The notes under the pieces are model-generated. The model ran no database searches. It was not told the DNA's origin and saw only the letters and a list, made by a program, of their open reading frames with translations. From assembly GCF_022539315.1 (NCBI RefSeq), contig NC_066315.1, positions 125,771,374-125,835,373 on the forward strand: a stretch of DNA of 64,000 bases, read 5' to 3'. The position numbers were made by a program, and so were the translations under genes. Source of the DNA: Serinus canaria (lineage: Eukaryota; Chordata; Aves; Passeriformes; Fringillidae). This document shows positions 51,325 through 63,900 of the stretch, one piece after another. How positions within the stretch are numbered: the stretch's first letter is position 1; every line of letters starts with the position of its first letter.

Positions 51325-53575
51325 TGCATGATATTCCAGGATTCCTAAACACAAGCTAGTCAGTAAGACAATGAGGAAACCTGGCCTACCTAATAGCTAA
51401 AAGTCACCAATCAGACAAACAGGTGCCCTGCAGTTTCAGAAGAAATGCACATCTATTGATGTTTCTAGGGCTACAATGACAGGGGAGTTTTCTCTGGACA
51501 ACAAATATGACCTATGATTCACAGTTCCCACCATATCAACAAGGAAACTAACAGTTGCCAAAATTCTTCAGAGAACTTGCATTGGTAAAATATTTTTATT
51601 AATTATCATGTATTTTCAAAAAATATCCCATTTTTTACATTGAATATTCTATTTTATCGGGAATGTCCCTCAAAAAAGTATATATAAGCACAGCAAAGTA
51701 CATAAGTTGTTAAATTCACAGAAAAATTTCTAATCATAACTGTTAAACCTTTGTGATATAGATAGCAAACCTTTTTATTATAAAAGTTCAAAGTTCTAAA
51801 ATCACAGTTTTAGCAATAGCATCAATTTACTTTCTCTTGATTTTTTTCATCAAAATATATTAAAATACATTAATACAAGCAATAGCTTTTGAAAACTGCT
51901 CTACAAAACACAAACCTCAAAAGCCCTATAAAGAAATGAGCGCCATTTGGCAATATGAAAATTGTTTAAGTTAAAGAAGAATGAGACAGCCAGAAGTTCA
52001 TTCACTCTCATACAAGGTATTGAACTGCTCCAAAAGAGTTAGCCCAATTAAACTGACATCCTGACTTCAATGTAGATTTTCCTGAGTGCTTCAAGCAATA
52101 GCCCAAAAACCACTGAACATTATGTGCAGTGTTGGTCTCCAACCAACACAAAAACCAGACACAAAAAATCACCTTCAATTACCCTCACAAGGCTGTGACT
52201 GACTATGGACCTGAACTGCACAAACAGAGGAATCCCACCAGTGCTCCTTTGAGTTAATGTGTGAAGAAGGCAAACATGAGCTGCGCGATACCACAGTTTT
52301 TGCTCCAGAAAGAATCTAGGGCTTGTTTCCCAATAATGAAGTGTCTTGAACCCACTGCACCACTGAGGGCTTTTACAGTGCCTGACACAGCTCTTGCTTC
52401 AACTGACTCCAGCACAGCAGAAGTATTGCACCAATTAAATACTCACAACACCATATTTATACTCCTAAAATGCTAAATTAAGGTTTTGTTGCAGACCCCA
52501 GGCTACAAATACTGCAACATAAAAAGCTCTGAATTTTACTTGGAGGGTCTCAGGTGAAAAGGGGAAAGAAAAGGAATTAGATAAAGCCTCTCATCATTCA
52601 CAAATTCAGTGTAACATTGAAATACAACAGTTCTCCACTTCTTGCCATCTCTACAGCCTTTTGTATGCCAGAAACATCCAGTTTGTGTGTCTCTGAAGAG
52701 ATGTCTCAAACTTCATGTAACTGGCTTAGAGGGATCTACCAGGACAACCAAAGATGCTTGGAAACAAGACCTGTCACAGCACCAAACACAGAATATGTCT
52801 ACTGAAAATCTCTTCTTTGATACTGTTTTGGAGAGATGCAAAGTTAGACTTAGCTTTTAATTAGCATTCCCAGATAATGGCAGTAATTTAGTCACATCAC
52901 CTTAGAGCTTGGCAATGACCAGATTTTAGTTGTGAAGAATAAAGGGTATATTTAGTCTTTATTTGGTAAATGATAGGTGTGCAGTCATTTATTTGACTAT
53001 GGGGAATGTACTACTTACTTAAATTTGACATGTTAAGATCAACAATTCCAAAAGACATTCAAAAGTTTTTGGGAAACACCAATTCTGCTCTTGGAATAGC
53101 ATCTTTAAGATTTGCCTCTAAATGCTGCCACTGCATCATCACAGATGCAAACTGAAGACTGGGTTTTATGTCCATTAGAATCCACAGAATTGGGGGATAG
53201 CTGAAGTAGTTCTTGTACCACTGCTAAATAATCCACATTTCCCCTAAACCTAAATAAGTTTGACACATTAAAAGATGCAAAACTAAAGTAGTTTAGGTAA
53301 ATATTCACCAGTACAATGTCTGAATGATCATGAAGTTTCCTAATAAGAATTCAATGTTTTTCAAGCAAAATATGTTTTCATACTGTATTACAATCAGACA
53401 GATACTTTTCAGCCTTGGATTCAAAGAGAGCAATCAACCAAATATATTTCTAAAGTAATGTTAACCAAGGAAAGAAAACCATGTGACTTTAGGAACAAGG
53501 GAACAGGGAAGCAGTTCTATTCACTGAAAATTCATGCCACATATCTATTTTATTTAAAATTAAATCTTCTCTTAC

Positions 53576-53880
53576 CATCATGATTGGGATTTCCCAAAGT
53601 CCATGGCTCATCTGAGTCAAAATGAGTGTCTCCCCCAATTCCTGGGCCAGGAAAATATGCATGAGCTAAAAATCCTCCCTCCCCATCAAAGGGAGAACTA
53701 TCTCCATGAAAACCTGATGCAAAAATGATTGTAATATCCACGTCTCTCTTGCCATTTTCCAATTCAATGTAAGGAACTTCTTCAAATGTTAGAGGAGTTA
53801 CATTCTGCCACACATCGAAGGCACGGCGAATGGCTTTACGGGTTTCAGCATCACCTACTTTTGGAGTGACGTTCTTTATG
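53576..53880 (-). CDS. MMP16: MMP16 exon 4: first part of the catalytic domain
   Basis: This exon is 305 nt, with acceptor TTTGTTTCAG and donor GTAAG. It completes a Ser codon and encodes 101 residues, [10 protein letters not shown] to WTLGNPNHD. Visible features are the substrate-cleft beginning ([20 protein letters not shown]), the MT-type insertion loop around [13 protein letters not shown] that marks membrane-type MMPs, and the structural zinc/calcium segment [20 protein letters not shown] followed by [12 protein letters not shown]. The His and Asp ligands of the structural zinc and the Asp/Gly calcium ligands are all present. Two NVT sequons occur but each is followed by Pro, which disfavours glycosylation. 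Entry phase is 2 and exit phase 1. Compared with my recollection of the human protein, Ala replaces Pro after VGD, and Ile replaces Ser in the MT loop. Confidence 0.97.
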
Positions 53881-55578
53881 CTGAAACAAACAGAAAAAAA
53901 CATGACATAGATTTAATTTAACAGAGTGGTAAGTGACACTGCTAATAACCATTTCCCCTTAATTATTGTAAGCTCTGTGCTTTTAATAAAACATGCTAGT
54001 CTGGCATTATATACTTTAGGAAGAGTATTCTTAAACAAGCTGGTGCAAAATTATGGTGTCAATCTGTATAGCCCTTTTAGCAAGAACTTATTCTGTTAGC
54101 TGGCTTAGTCCTGGCAGTACAAAAAAATCTTTTATTTAAAATATTTAAAATATATTGAAATGAAAAATTCTTAACAGTGGGAAAACCAAAATAATCAACC
54201 ACTGACTGTTTACCTCCTGGACCACAATTAGAATCCTTCACAGTTAAAGAATGTCATGTCCTTTCCGATCAAAAGAAAAATGTTTTTAGTGAAATGAAGT
54301 TTTTACTTATTAGTGAGTTCATTAACAAAAGCAGAACTCCATACTGTGACCACCAACCAGTATTCACAAAGCCTTCTTGCATTTGCAACTGGATAAATTC
54401 CTTATCAGAAACAAAGCCTTTTGACTTCAGGCTAAGATGTCCTTTTATGATCTGATTACATCTGTAAATCTTGCATAACTCTGTAGAATCCATCAGAGAA
54501 ATCATTTTATAGAAGCCAATTATGTGCTAACTCAAGAACATGTATTATAGAGAAATTTCAGTCTCCACTACTTCAAGTTACATACTTGAAGTCAAAAATA
54601 ATATCAAAATTGAAGTTTACTCTCATAGTTAGTAAATTACAGTGAAATTATCTTTAAAAAAATCCTAATTTTCATTATTGAATTCAAGAAATGAATGTCA
54701 ACAATCAATTTCAGACCTATCCAATTTTCTGCATCATTTCCACTCTATTTGTGCGGGCAGCAAAAACTCTTTTAGGTTTGTGTCTGCTCTGAAACTGCTG
54801 CAATCAGATTCCCTTTGTTCATTTGACATGTGCTTGACTGAATGTCCAGCACAAATTTCAGAAATTGCATAGTTCTAGAGTACATGTAATATTTTTGCCA
54901 GTTTACACAGCATGGCACATTAAAGCAGAACAAATATACTTTCATGAATAAACCTTGAATGATTGATTTGTTTGGTACATTAAAAGGGCTTGATTATATG
55001 GTATTTATGTTTATATAAATGGAAAAAAGTGTAATTTTATAGATTTTACTTCATATATACGTTTTGTTCATAGCTTTATATGGAAAACATAAAGTTACAT
55101 ATTTAGACTCGCACTCAAAATTATTTTAATGTATTGAGTCCAATAGTGCTGTCTAACCAAAGCATAATTTTTTAGCTGGTATGTTCCAAAGAGATATCAA
55201 CAGAAATCATAAGCTAATACATTGTAGAGAATCCACTGTTTTGTTTGATCTTTTGTTCCAAAGGTGATTTAACAACAAATTCCTACTTGCGCCTATTTTA
55301 ATAATTGCCTGGCTTGTATTATTGGTTCTCATTCTGCTTTTCTCTCTCACATACATGAGCTTCAAAATTTTTCCCCCTACACACAAAGACATTTAAAAGA
55401 CATTTCTGCACTACAAAGTCATTATCTTTTTGTTGTCTCTAAGAAATTAAAATTTTGAACTCTCTAATTCTCAGGTTATAAGACATTTTCTCCAGTCCAT
55501 TGAATATTTTCTGTGATTTTTATTCAACCCAATCCAATTTTTAATGCTCTTTTAAAACTGCCTCTGTCAGAACTATAA

Positions 55579-55592
55579 AGTACTGCAGTACT
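55579..55592. repeat. Perfect 14-bp palindrome
   Basis: AGTACTGCAGTACT equals its own reverse complement. It is probably fortuitous. Confidence 0.85.
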
Positions 55593-56257
55593 GATCTTGC
55601 TGTCAGAGAGAAAATATCCTCTGATCTTTACATCTACATGATGTAAATGTCATGTAATTTAAAGTGTTTCTATTATGCCCCTTCGTAATTGTTTGGTCAT
55701 CAGTAATTTTATGATCAGCCTTGCATTGCATTTTCTGGGATTAAAAAAATATTGGACACGCTGTGCCACCAATCAGCCCTTGCAGAACCCCTCTCTGAAA
55801 GCTCCTGCCTTTGAGAATTAGGTTTTTCTGAAATGTTTTAATTAGCAAGTTCATAAACTGCTGTCTGTGCCCCCTGAGAAAGTAAAGCACTTTGGAACCT
55901 GTCCTGTGACACAAACTCAAAACCACATCACAGTGGAACACTTATACTGCCACTACCAGAAACTTCACTGTTGCTATGCTAAGAATATCCAAAGCTATAT
56001 TACAAAGCTGGCAGATGTGCTCTCAGTAAATCCTGCTGTGAGCTCCCTAAGGCACATGTATTGCCTGAAGCAGAGCTCTGTGAAGGATTGGAGCCTCTGT
56101 TATTTGCCCTGTATAAGAAATATGGCAAATGAATCAACAGGCTCCTATGGAAAATAGAGCATGTCTAGAAAAACTGAAATATTGGTACAGGAAAAAGTTC
56201 ATCTGAAATATACAGCTTGGGCTTTGGGGATTTTTTATCTGTTTGTTTGTTTGATTT

Positions 56258-56290
56258 TTTTCTTTTTTTTCTTTTTTTTTTTTTTTTTTT
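56258..56290. repeat. Poly-T tract with C interruptions
   Basis: T runs separated by single C residues end in about 19 uninterrupted T. On the gene's strand it is an A-rich tract, not a splice-type pyrimidine tract. Confidence 0.85.
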
Positions 56291-57198
56291 GGTATTTAGG
56301 AATCTTAGTACTTAGTCAAAGTCCCATTTTGGTAATAGGTAAACAGAAGAAGGGCCTTCTGCTATTATATATGAAATGAGGAATTGGATAAAAATGGGTT
56401 GGAATTTTGTATTAGTGGTAAATTGAGTGATTAGTTAGTCTGAAAGGGTTTGACTCAGATGTTAAAACTTATCATTTCACATTTTCTTGCTTTTCCACCA
56501 CATTGAATTAAGTTTTAATCAGATTGCAAATGAAGAATTGAGCCATTGGGCTAGCTTCCCATTCCCAAGCTAGAGTAGACTACCCGTGATAGCAGATATT
56601 TTCCATGGGATTCAGCTACTGACTTACTTTTGAAATAGCATTCTACATCTCCTGATTCATTGTAATGTAATATTTTTTTCAAAGCATACTTTCTGTATTA
56701 AATCCAGAGAGATTTCTGGCTTCCAAATCAACATTCTGGAGTGGGCAAGATTATACTGAAATGTGTAGCTTGTAAGAGAAATTACATGAACCAGCAGTTA
56801 TTCATATACAAGAGAGTTTACAGAAAACAACTGTCCACTTTTAATGTGTTAAACACAATCCAGGTTCAATCCTAAAAGAATGACACAAACATTGAAATTG
56901 TCTTGCTGGGAACTTTGCTTACAATAATTCACCAGTGCAGATATCTGAAACCCAAGTTATGTTACATTTCTTTCATGTTGTTTATCATACACCCTCCAAG
57001 GGGGAAGCATAGTAAAATCAATCTATAAAAACAATCTATCAATTACCAGAGATCCTAGGATTCATCTTTTAAAAGTCTTCAGTTTAGACCTATGATTGCA
57101 ATAGCAAATAATGTCTCACATGAACACTTTTCTATTTAGATCCACAACTTAAATCCAGAAATCACCTGAAATAGTGGTAATTCCCACAGGAGTAAATA

Positions 57199-57217
57199 TA
57201 AAAAAAAAAAAAAAAAG
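57199..57217. repeat. Poly-A run
   Basis: About 17 A residues, interrupted only at the right end by a G. Confidence 0.85.
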
Positions 57218-58202
57218 ACAGGAATTGGGTATCTTACACTCATCATGTCCAGATAATGGAACTCAAATCGAAGTAAGTGTAGGACGTGACAACCCAGAAC
57301 CACTCTTATTGCAAAGTGAAAGAATAGCAAGACAAAGCCCTTCGTTAAAAAAGTCCATCTTTTTTCTAAGTATTGCTTTCCTAGCCTCAAGGTCTAGTGA
57401 TCATTTCAAAGCAAAGTTCAAATGAGAGAAAGATCCAAAGCTGACTTTGACCAGAGTGGCAGTGCAACTTTATAAAGAGGTTGAAGATCCTGTAATTACT
57501 AAAAAAAGGGCAAATTATAGGATGAAATATTTATTTTAATGCCATTTTTTATGAACTAATAAACTGAGTGATACCTTTTATAAATTTGAGAGCTATTATT
57601 TTTAGAAAACCACAGCCATGTATCAATTGATTATGCTTTTTTGTGGTTATCATTGCTGGTTTTGCATGATTTTCAACCTGATAGTTGCTTCAAGCATTAA
57701 AATTTTAAAATACATGTCTTCCACAAGAACAATTAGATTTTATCATTGATATGCACTTTGCATGTTCCTGTACTATTTCTACAGCTGCCTGAAGAGTCTT
57801 GTTTTGAGAGTGTTATTCTAGAATCCTGAGTCTTATTGATTTCAGAAAAGCTTTGGGTTTTCCTTCCCTTCCCACTCCTTTCCCAGAATATCCTAAAGAA
57901 AAATTATACATGTTTTACTGACATATTTTTGGCTGCATCAGCTTCAGGAGCCTTGCAAGATTGTCAGGATACACCTCACTTGACTGTGTAAAATCAGTAA
58001 TCTGAAATTTAAACAGATGAAAGAGCAGGAATTTCAACTGAATAGGTAAAAAGATGCAGTCAATAATCTGTTTGAAGCAAGATCTGTGCCCAATATGAAA
58101 CTGTTCAAGTAAAATGAATTGAAACATACATTTAATTTGAAAAAGTTGTTGACAACCTTTTCATTATCATTGATGCAAATCAAACCTAAACTGAACCAAA
58201 AC

Positions 58203-58278
58203 TTTGGGGGTTTGTTTGTTGTTTTCATGGTTTTTTGGGTTGGTGATTTTGGGTTTTTTTTGTTTGTTTGTTTGCTTG
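58203..58278. repeat. G/T-rich low-complexity tract
   Basis: Repeated GTTTGTTTGTTG and GGTTTTTTGGGTTGG elements occur with few A or C. It is the reverse-complement type of the A/C tracts in introns 4 and 6, so on the MMP16 transcript it reads as an A/C tract. Confidence 0.85.
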
Positions 58279-58961
58279 GCTGTCTTTTAATCACACTATA
58301 ACTTTTATTGAAAGTAATAAATTACCTCTGGCCAAAAACATATTTCACTTTGCACCATAATTTCTCTACAAATTGGTTCTTATGAAGTTGCTTCACTAAT
58401 CTCTCACTGACATGAGGCTTTTTAGCTTCAACTTTTTTCCAGTTTCAGTTTGCTGACTCTTTGTAGCTACAGACTAAGAGTTCTATCTTGGCTCATTTAG
58501 CTCTTGCTCACATTGACTAAACCTAAACCAGAACTATTACTTTTGATTTTCTGTGGGTTTGATTTTCAACCTACTGCTGCCATGATTGAAAGAATTTATA
58601 ATTATCTTGCCTCTTCATTTTCATGGATGACATTCTCCTCAACATTCATTAAAAGAAGATGAAATGTGAAAGAGATGAGATTTCCGAGACAAAAACCCAA
58701 TATTAGCAAAATACTTGACAGACAAATGTTTTTATAGGGAAGCTATTTTAACAAATCCAATGTCATAATATGTTACACATCTAGAATATGGAAAAGTTCC
58801 AGGGCAAGGAGGTGTGGGAGCTTGCTTTTGGGAGTTTTTGTTGTGGGGTTTTGGTTTTGGTTTCCAAAGAAATTGTAAGCTGTAGCATGCACTGAAATGA
58901 AGGAGAAATTGCTCATTCTATGAAGGAATTGGTAAACTGGCTTAGCAAGCACACTTCAGAC

Positions 58962-59003
58962 TGCAAGGTTCAACTGGCCAGGAAGGCACAGTTGAACCTT
59001 GCA
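58962..59003. repeat. Perfect 15-bp inverted repeat, 12-nt loop
   Basis: TGCAAGGTTCAACTG (58962-58976) is exactly complementary to CAGTTGAACCTTGCA (58989-59003), separated by GCCAGGAAGGCA. The arms have mixed composition (about 47% G+C), unlike the AT-rich hairpins elsewhere. No known element borders were recognised. The stem stops abruptly on both sides, so it is shorter than a typical microRNA precursor. Confidence 0.95.
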
Positions 59004-60817
59004 ACTGGAAGGTTTTCAATGCAGCTGGAAACCTGCAGGTTATAAAGAGATTGAGGAGTGGCACAGAGGAAAATGAAGCAGATTATTGATACTAGAGATA
59101 TATTTAAAATTTTAGGAAAAAAAAGCAGGTTAAAATGTCATTCATTTAATGTGTCATAAGCCTGTAAGGAGGGAATTGTTGAAAAGTGTGAAAAGAATCT
59201 TAGTTCTCTTTTTTTGGCCTTTATTTGCTTTGGGTTATTTTCTAATTCAAAAAGATAATATAAAATCTTTTTTTAGTCTAATAAAATTTAGGGTTCCTAT
59301 TTTAAATGTATTTTTTACTGTAATTTAGTGCCAAAAATATTACAGACTTATTCACTTCAAAGCTGTGTTTGACTGGAGGTCTTGTCAAAGTGAGAGAGAG
59401 GGCATTTTCAAAGAGGGGAGGCAGGAGATAAAGAAATGCTATAAATTCTTCAAAGTGAGAAAGATTACTAGATAGCTGTCACTTAGTTTAAAACTGGACA
59501 CCTTCATTTGTTTTTTGGATTAATGCCTTGGGTGACAGTCCAGAAGATATATATACAAGGGGTAGGATTTAGACTGTTGTAAAAAATCCTGTAATGAAAT
59601 AGGGAATCAGACTCTGTACAAATCAGAGTGGTAGAAAACCACACATATGAGTAGATGACTACTCATGCCTCCTTAGTGTGCCCACACTGCATTTAAATTC
59701 TAAAATGCAAATAGATATAAAGTGCTGCAGGTGGGCATTTTTATTCTAACCAACTATGAATTACATTTACATTAACAATAAAGGATTTCAGCCAATGCAA
59801 AATACCAGCCTCACGTTGTCTATTGCTTGATGTTATATCAGAATGCAATGTCTTAAACTAGAATTCTCTGATTCTGTATAAACCCCAGTAGTGACATAGG
59901 GTTACTAATGAAACTATATCTTCACCAGGGTATGAGGAACAGTCTATATGACAATAATGGCTTATGAACTTTAAATTTAATACTTGTATGGGTTCATGGA
60001 TAGTGGCACCAGATAATTAATTTGAAAACTATTTTATCCCTCAGAACTTGCCTCTGTTAGATATTACAGGAATCCATGGTGAGGCCATATAAATTTTCCA
60101 ACAGTTTGTATTTGAATCCTTGGTTTGCTGACAGATTATATTATATACATAATGACACTTTCTCTGGTTGACAGAGCTCTTGTGAGTACATCTTGAAAGT
60201 TTCTATCTAACTTTCCCTTCAAGGCCTCAGTTTGACAGCAGGCACACTGTGCTAAGTATGTGCCAGACTCAGGAGTTATACAAATGTACTGCCCTGCACA
60301 CACTCCTATGCCCACCATCACCTAGACCAGAAATTGTTGGGTCAGTGACTCATCAAATTATAATCAAATTAATTTGTACTTAGAACAGACCCATAGGCGC
60401 CTACATTTTGCAGAGACTGACTCCTTTCAATACCCTATTTTACATATTTAAATTAGAAATAGAAGTTTCATTATGGCACTCCTAGATTCAAAGCAATATT
60501 CCCTGAGCAGTTGCCAAGAAATTTGAAAGGTAACCCTAAGGAAGTACTGGGTGTTGAAATGCTGTGTTGAATTGATGCTGTAGACTTTGAAGAATTTACT
60601 GGCTACTAAAGACATGCAGTTTTAATCCAAGAAAACAACTTGTTTCTTATGCAGCACATACATACTTATAGGAGGCATCCATTGTAGCACTTTAATATCA
60701 TCCAGTAATAATAAACGTCTCACAGCATTGAAAAACACTCAGGAATTTATATTTACTTTAAATGAAAAGTCATTACTGTTAGGGACATTTGCATTCCTAT
60801 AGGAATATGTTTGGTAC

Positions 60818-60940
60818 CTGTAAGTGATATGTTTGTGCTGCCATTTCTGTCCTGTTAGTGCGTAGCGTTTCCGACGAATGTTAAATTTGGAGCTACCTCT
60901 TGTTTGGTCAGGCACACCACATCTAGGTTTCTTCATCCAG
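60818..60940 (-). CDS. MMP16: MMP16 exon 3: cysteine switch and furin site
   Basis: This exon is 123 nt, with acceptor TTTCTTGCAG and donor GTACC. It carries the last base of an Asp codon, 40 codons, and two bases of the Ser codon shared with exon 4. It starts WMKKPRCGVPDQTRG, containing the PRCGVPD cysteine switch whose Cys blocks the catalytic zinc in the zymogen. Next comes the proprotein-convertase site IRRKR just before YALTG, the new N-terminus after furin-type cleavage in the secretory route. It ends QKWQHKHITY, the first strand of the catalytic domain. These features, with the MT loop of exon 4, place the protein in the furin-activated membrane-type MMPs. The Met in WMKK is internal, not a start. 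The real start codon lies in exon 1, outside the window. Confidence 0.97.
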
Positions 60941-63900
60941 CTGCAAGAAACAGCACCACACAGTTAAGCAACATGGAAGAAAAAATCATAGCCACTGCAT
61001 CCCTAATAAAAACATGTAAATATCTATATACATATAATTTAAAAAAAAATATAAACAAATACAACAGACTGTTGGTGTTCTTTTACTTCAAGATACTGAA
61101 ATTGCTACCCTTTTGATACTACCAAGTTCCTCTATCTCACTTTTTTCCACACAATGAGAAGTATCTCATTGCAACGATGAGCTCCTAATGGAGATATTTA
61201 ACTCAAGAATTATTGGTTAAGAATATTTAATGTTCTGCACAAAATCAAGTTGAAAAATCTAAATCACATACAATAAAAAAGATCATTGCAGCAGCACCAG
61301 ATTTCCCAGAGAAGGGCTGTGTTTCTACAGTGCTCTTCAATATTTCATTCTTTTCCAGTATTTAAAAAAATTTAAACTTGCCAGCATTTCAAACATATTA
61401 AGATGATGTCTAATTCAAAAGTATAATTGCCACAGCAATATCCTTGAACTGTTTCTCACTTGTAGTGTAAGGCATTGTTCAGTTCAAAGAAACCACAGCT
61501 ATAAAGTAATTATATTATATGAGTTGAATGGCTGCAGGACAATTTACCATCAGGAAGAGAGTAAGGCTAAAGTCTTTTACTGCATAAGTAAAAGACAAAT
61601 CTCTTTTTTTACTTTTTCCAGTTCATTGTACTTCTATCATGCCAGACAATTACTTATGTAAAAGCTATAGTTTTCCAATGGCATTTAACAGAAGACTAGT
61701 CATACCCTATATTCAGGCTTTCATGGACAAATTTCTGACCATTAAACTGACATTGTTTTGCAAATAAATGAAGCAGCTGTATATATGTGTGTTTGGATGA
61801 CAGGAAAGTAATTTCAAATGTCATCTCAGAAAGTGAATTCCCTTTAAAACATGCACAGGTAATAAAAAAAAAGCCACTCCAAAAAGAAAACCGTCAATAA
61901 TCAGCCTCACTTATTTTGATAAATGTGTAAGAAGTGGTTTAAAAGTACAGTTATACTTGTAACACTTCATACATACAGTAGCTATGGGTATATAGCAAAC
62001 TGTTTTTCAAAGGCACAAGTAGGTGTTAAGCTCACCAGCCTGTGAGAAAGTACAAAATTTTCTTGATAGTACCAAGATGGCACTGCACCCCACTTGCACT
62101 GATAAGAGCCTGCAAAAACTCTGATGTGAGACAAATCTATTGAGTAGAACAGGTCAGGAACTAAAAACCTCATGAATTTAACTGCCTTAACTGGAGACAT
62201 CAAGTTCACAATCATCTGCTTCAAATAAGAAACGTAGAATGATTTTTTTTTCTAATTTCTAGTCAGAATACTTATGCATGTCACATAAAACAGCTGAGAT
62301 GCAAGGAAAACAGTGTTCTTTCCCCAGCGCCTGCAAAGGCACCATTCTGCAAAAATTTAACAAACCTTACCCCACCAGCATTTGCTGAAACACCCTGTAA
62401 TTTTACTTCAAGTTTCTTTGGTTTTTGAAATAAAATAACAATGCAAGAAAGTAGACATGAGGGATTTTTGGGATGAAATATTACTGAAAAGCTTAATTTG
62501 CTCTAATAATGAAAGAAAATGAAGGAAAGAAGCAGACCTCTGTTACAGACCGAAGGGCAATAATATTCTTCTTATTAAAATGATATGTTTACACTTAATG
62601 AGATTGAAATTGACTCAGACATTTGAAAACTTTTAGACACATTGTAAGTAATACTTTTTAATAAGGGTATATATAAATATTGTATATATATATCACTCAT
62701 AGTTATATCATTTCAAGGGCAATGACATAAAAGTCATTGAATAGGCCTTTCCCTTCTCCAAAAAGTTTACATTATTTAGCTTAAGTGATGGAGGCCTATT
62801 TTAATAACAGGGTTTGCTTACTAGGAAGCTAGGGGCAGATAAGAGTAAATATTTTAAGTTCTGAATTTAAAAATTCAGTTCCAAAGCTATTGACCTAATT
62901 TCTCAAGTCAAAAGATTCAATAATCTTACAGAAAGTCTTGTTAATGTAAAATTTTTTTCACACTTTAGAACTAATACTAAAAGTCAAGAACAGTAGGTAA
63001 TGTAGATTCAAAAGTCATCATTCTATTATCTTACTAGAACTACTGACAATGCCTTTTTAACAAAACAAAACATGGCCCAAAATAACATGTTATGAAATTC
63101 AGGCAGTCACAATTTGTTCCTGCATTGATTTTGAAGTAGTATGTACCTATCAAGGACATCATGCTTGCACCCTTATTGCCTTGGACAGAGAGGGGATGTT
63201 CCAAGTTGTCGTGCTGTCTGGACCACTAATGTTCTTACTATTGTTACAAGAGGTCTGGGACTGTAGTTCACACAACATAAATCCAAATATAAATCAAGTG
63301 GAAGTCATTGCAGGGTGGTTCAGTAGCTTTGGGGAAATTATCTTCATGTAAAATTTAAGGAAAGATGCAAGTCGCAGGCGAAGATTTGGAACATCATCAA
63401 ATCTATCACCTAGATCTTAGCTGAGCTAAGTTTAGATGCCAAATTTTAAAGAAACTAGTGCATGACTAGTATGGGAGCTCAGTATTTTAAAGCACAGAAA
63501 TGGGGCAAAATGCTAACAACTTCAGACACATAAATTTTCCTTTGATTTCTATAATATTTTAATTTTTTTTCAATTTTTTCAACAGTAATTGTTCTGGCAC
63601 ACACTGGGAGGAAGACTTCTCTTAGTAATAATCATTAATGCTCATGACATTCCAGATGCTTAGCACATAATATGGTCTTCCCTTGGGAGAACTGACAAAT
63701 AAAACATTGATTTCTATGTTCTTCCAAATATAGATTCTTCCAACGTAATATGATCAAGGTTTTCCATGTTCCTGATTGTTAGCTAGAGTTTAATTTTTTT
63801 GACATGTTTTTGAAATATGCTTCATTTTTAAAAGGTGTATACAAGTAATGACTTTGCCTCCCTTTCATCACTTTGTTTTTGAACTTTGAGAAATCTTTTC

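Larger units (their letters stand above)
33862..53575 (-). other. MMP16: MMP16 intron 4 (about 19.7 kb)
   Basis: This intron separates the two catalytic-domain exons. It contains a solo LTR, a CR1 3' end at 41.3 kb, an ancient CR1-like piece at 47.2 kb, a compound (TA)n(TG)n microsatellite, A/C-only tracts and a comparatively GC-rich segment at 42.3-42.8 kb that I could not classify. No second gene is supported. The remaining sequence is ordinary AT-rich intron. Confidence 0.9.
53881..60817 (-). other. MMP16: MMP16 intron 3 (6,937 bp)
   Basis: This intron has no supported gene. It contains poly-T (56265-56290) and poly-A (57199-57217) runs, a G/T tract at 58203-58278, another at 58829-58863, a 14-bp palindrome at 55579-55592 and a perfect 15-bp hairpin at 58962-59003. 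I recognised no CR1 or LTR copy here, unlike introns 4 to 7. Confidence 0.92.

Noticed and set aside
51051..51354. Overlapping open frames on both strands (Lys/Gln/Pro-rich and Phe/Val/Cys-rich)
   Set aside because: They are produced by the A/C-only tract, where stop codons are rare. Nothing indicates a protein.
57915..58127. Minus-strand frame near exon 3 as a candidate alternative MMP16 exon
   Set aside because: The residues match no part of an MMP prodomain and there is no convincing conserved splice context.
7817..60940. Assignment to MMP14, MMP15 or MMP24 instead of MMP16
   Set aside because: The prodomain end (MKKPRCGVPDQTRGSS), the [10 protein letters not shown] loop and the [13 protein letters not shown] hinge fit MMP16 as remembered. 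The others differ clearly in these segments.
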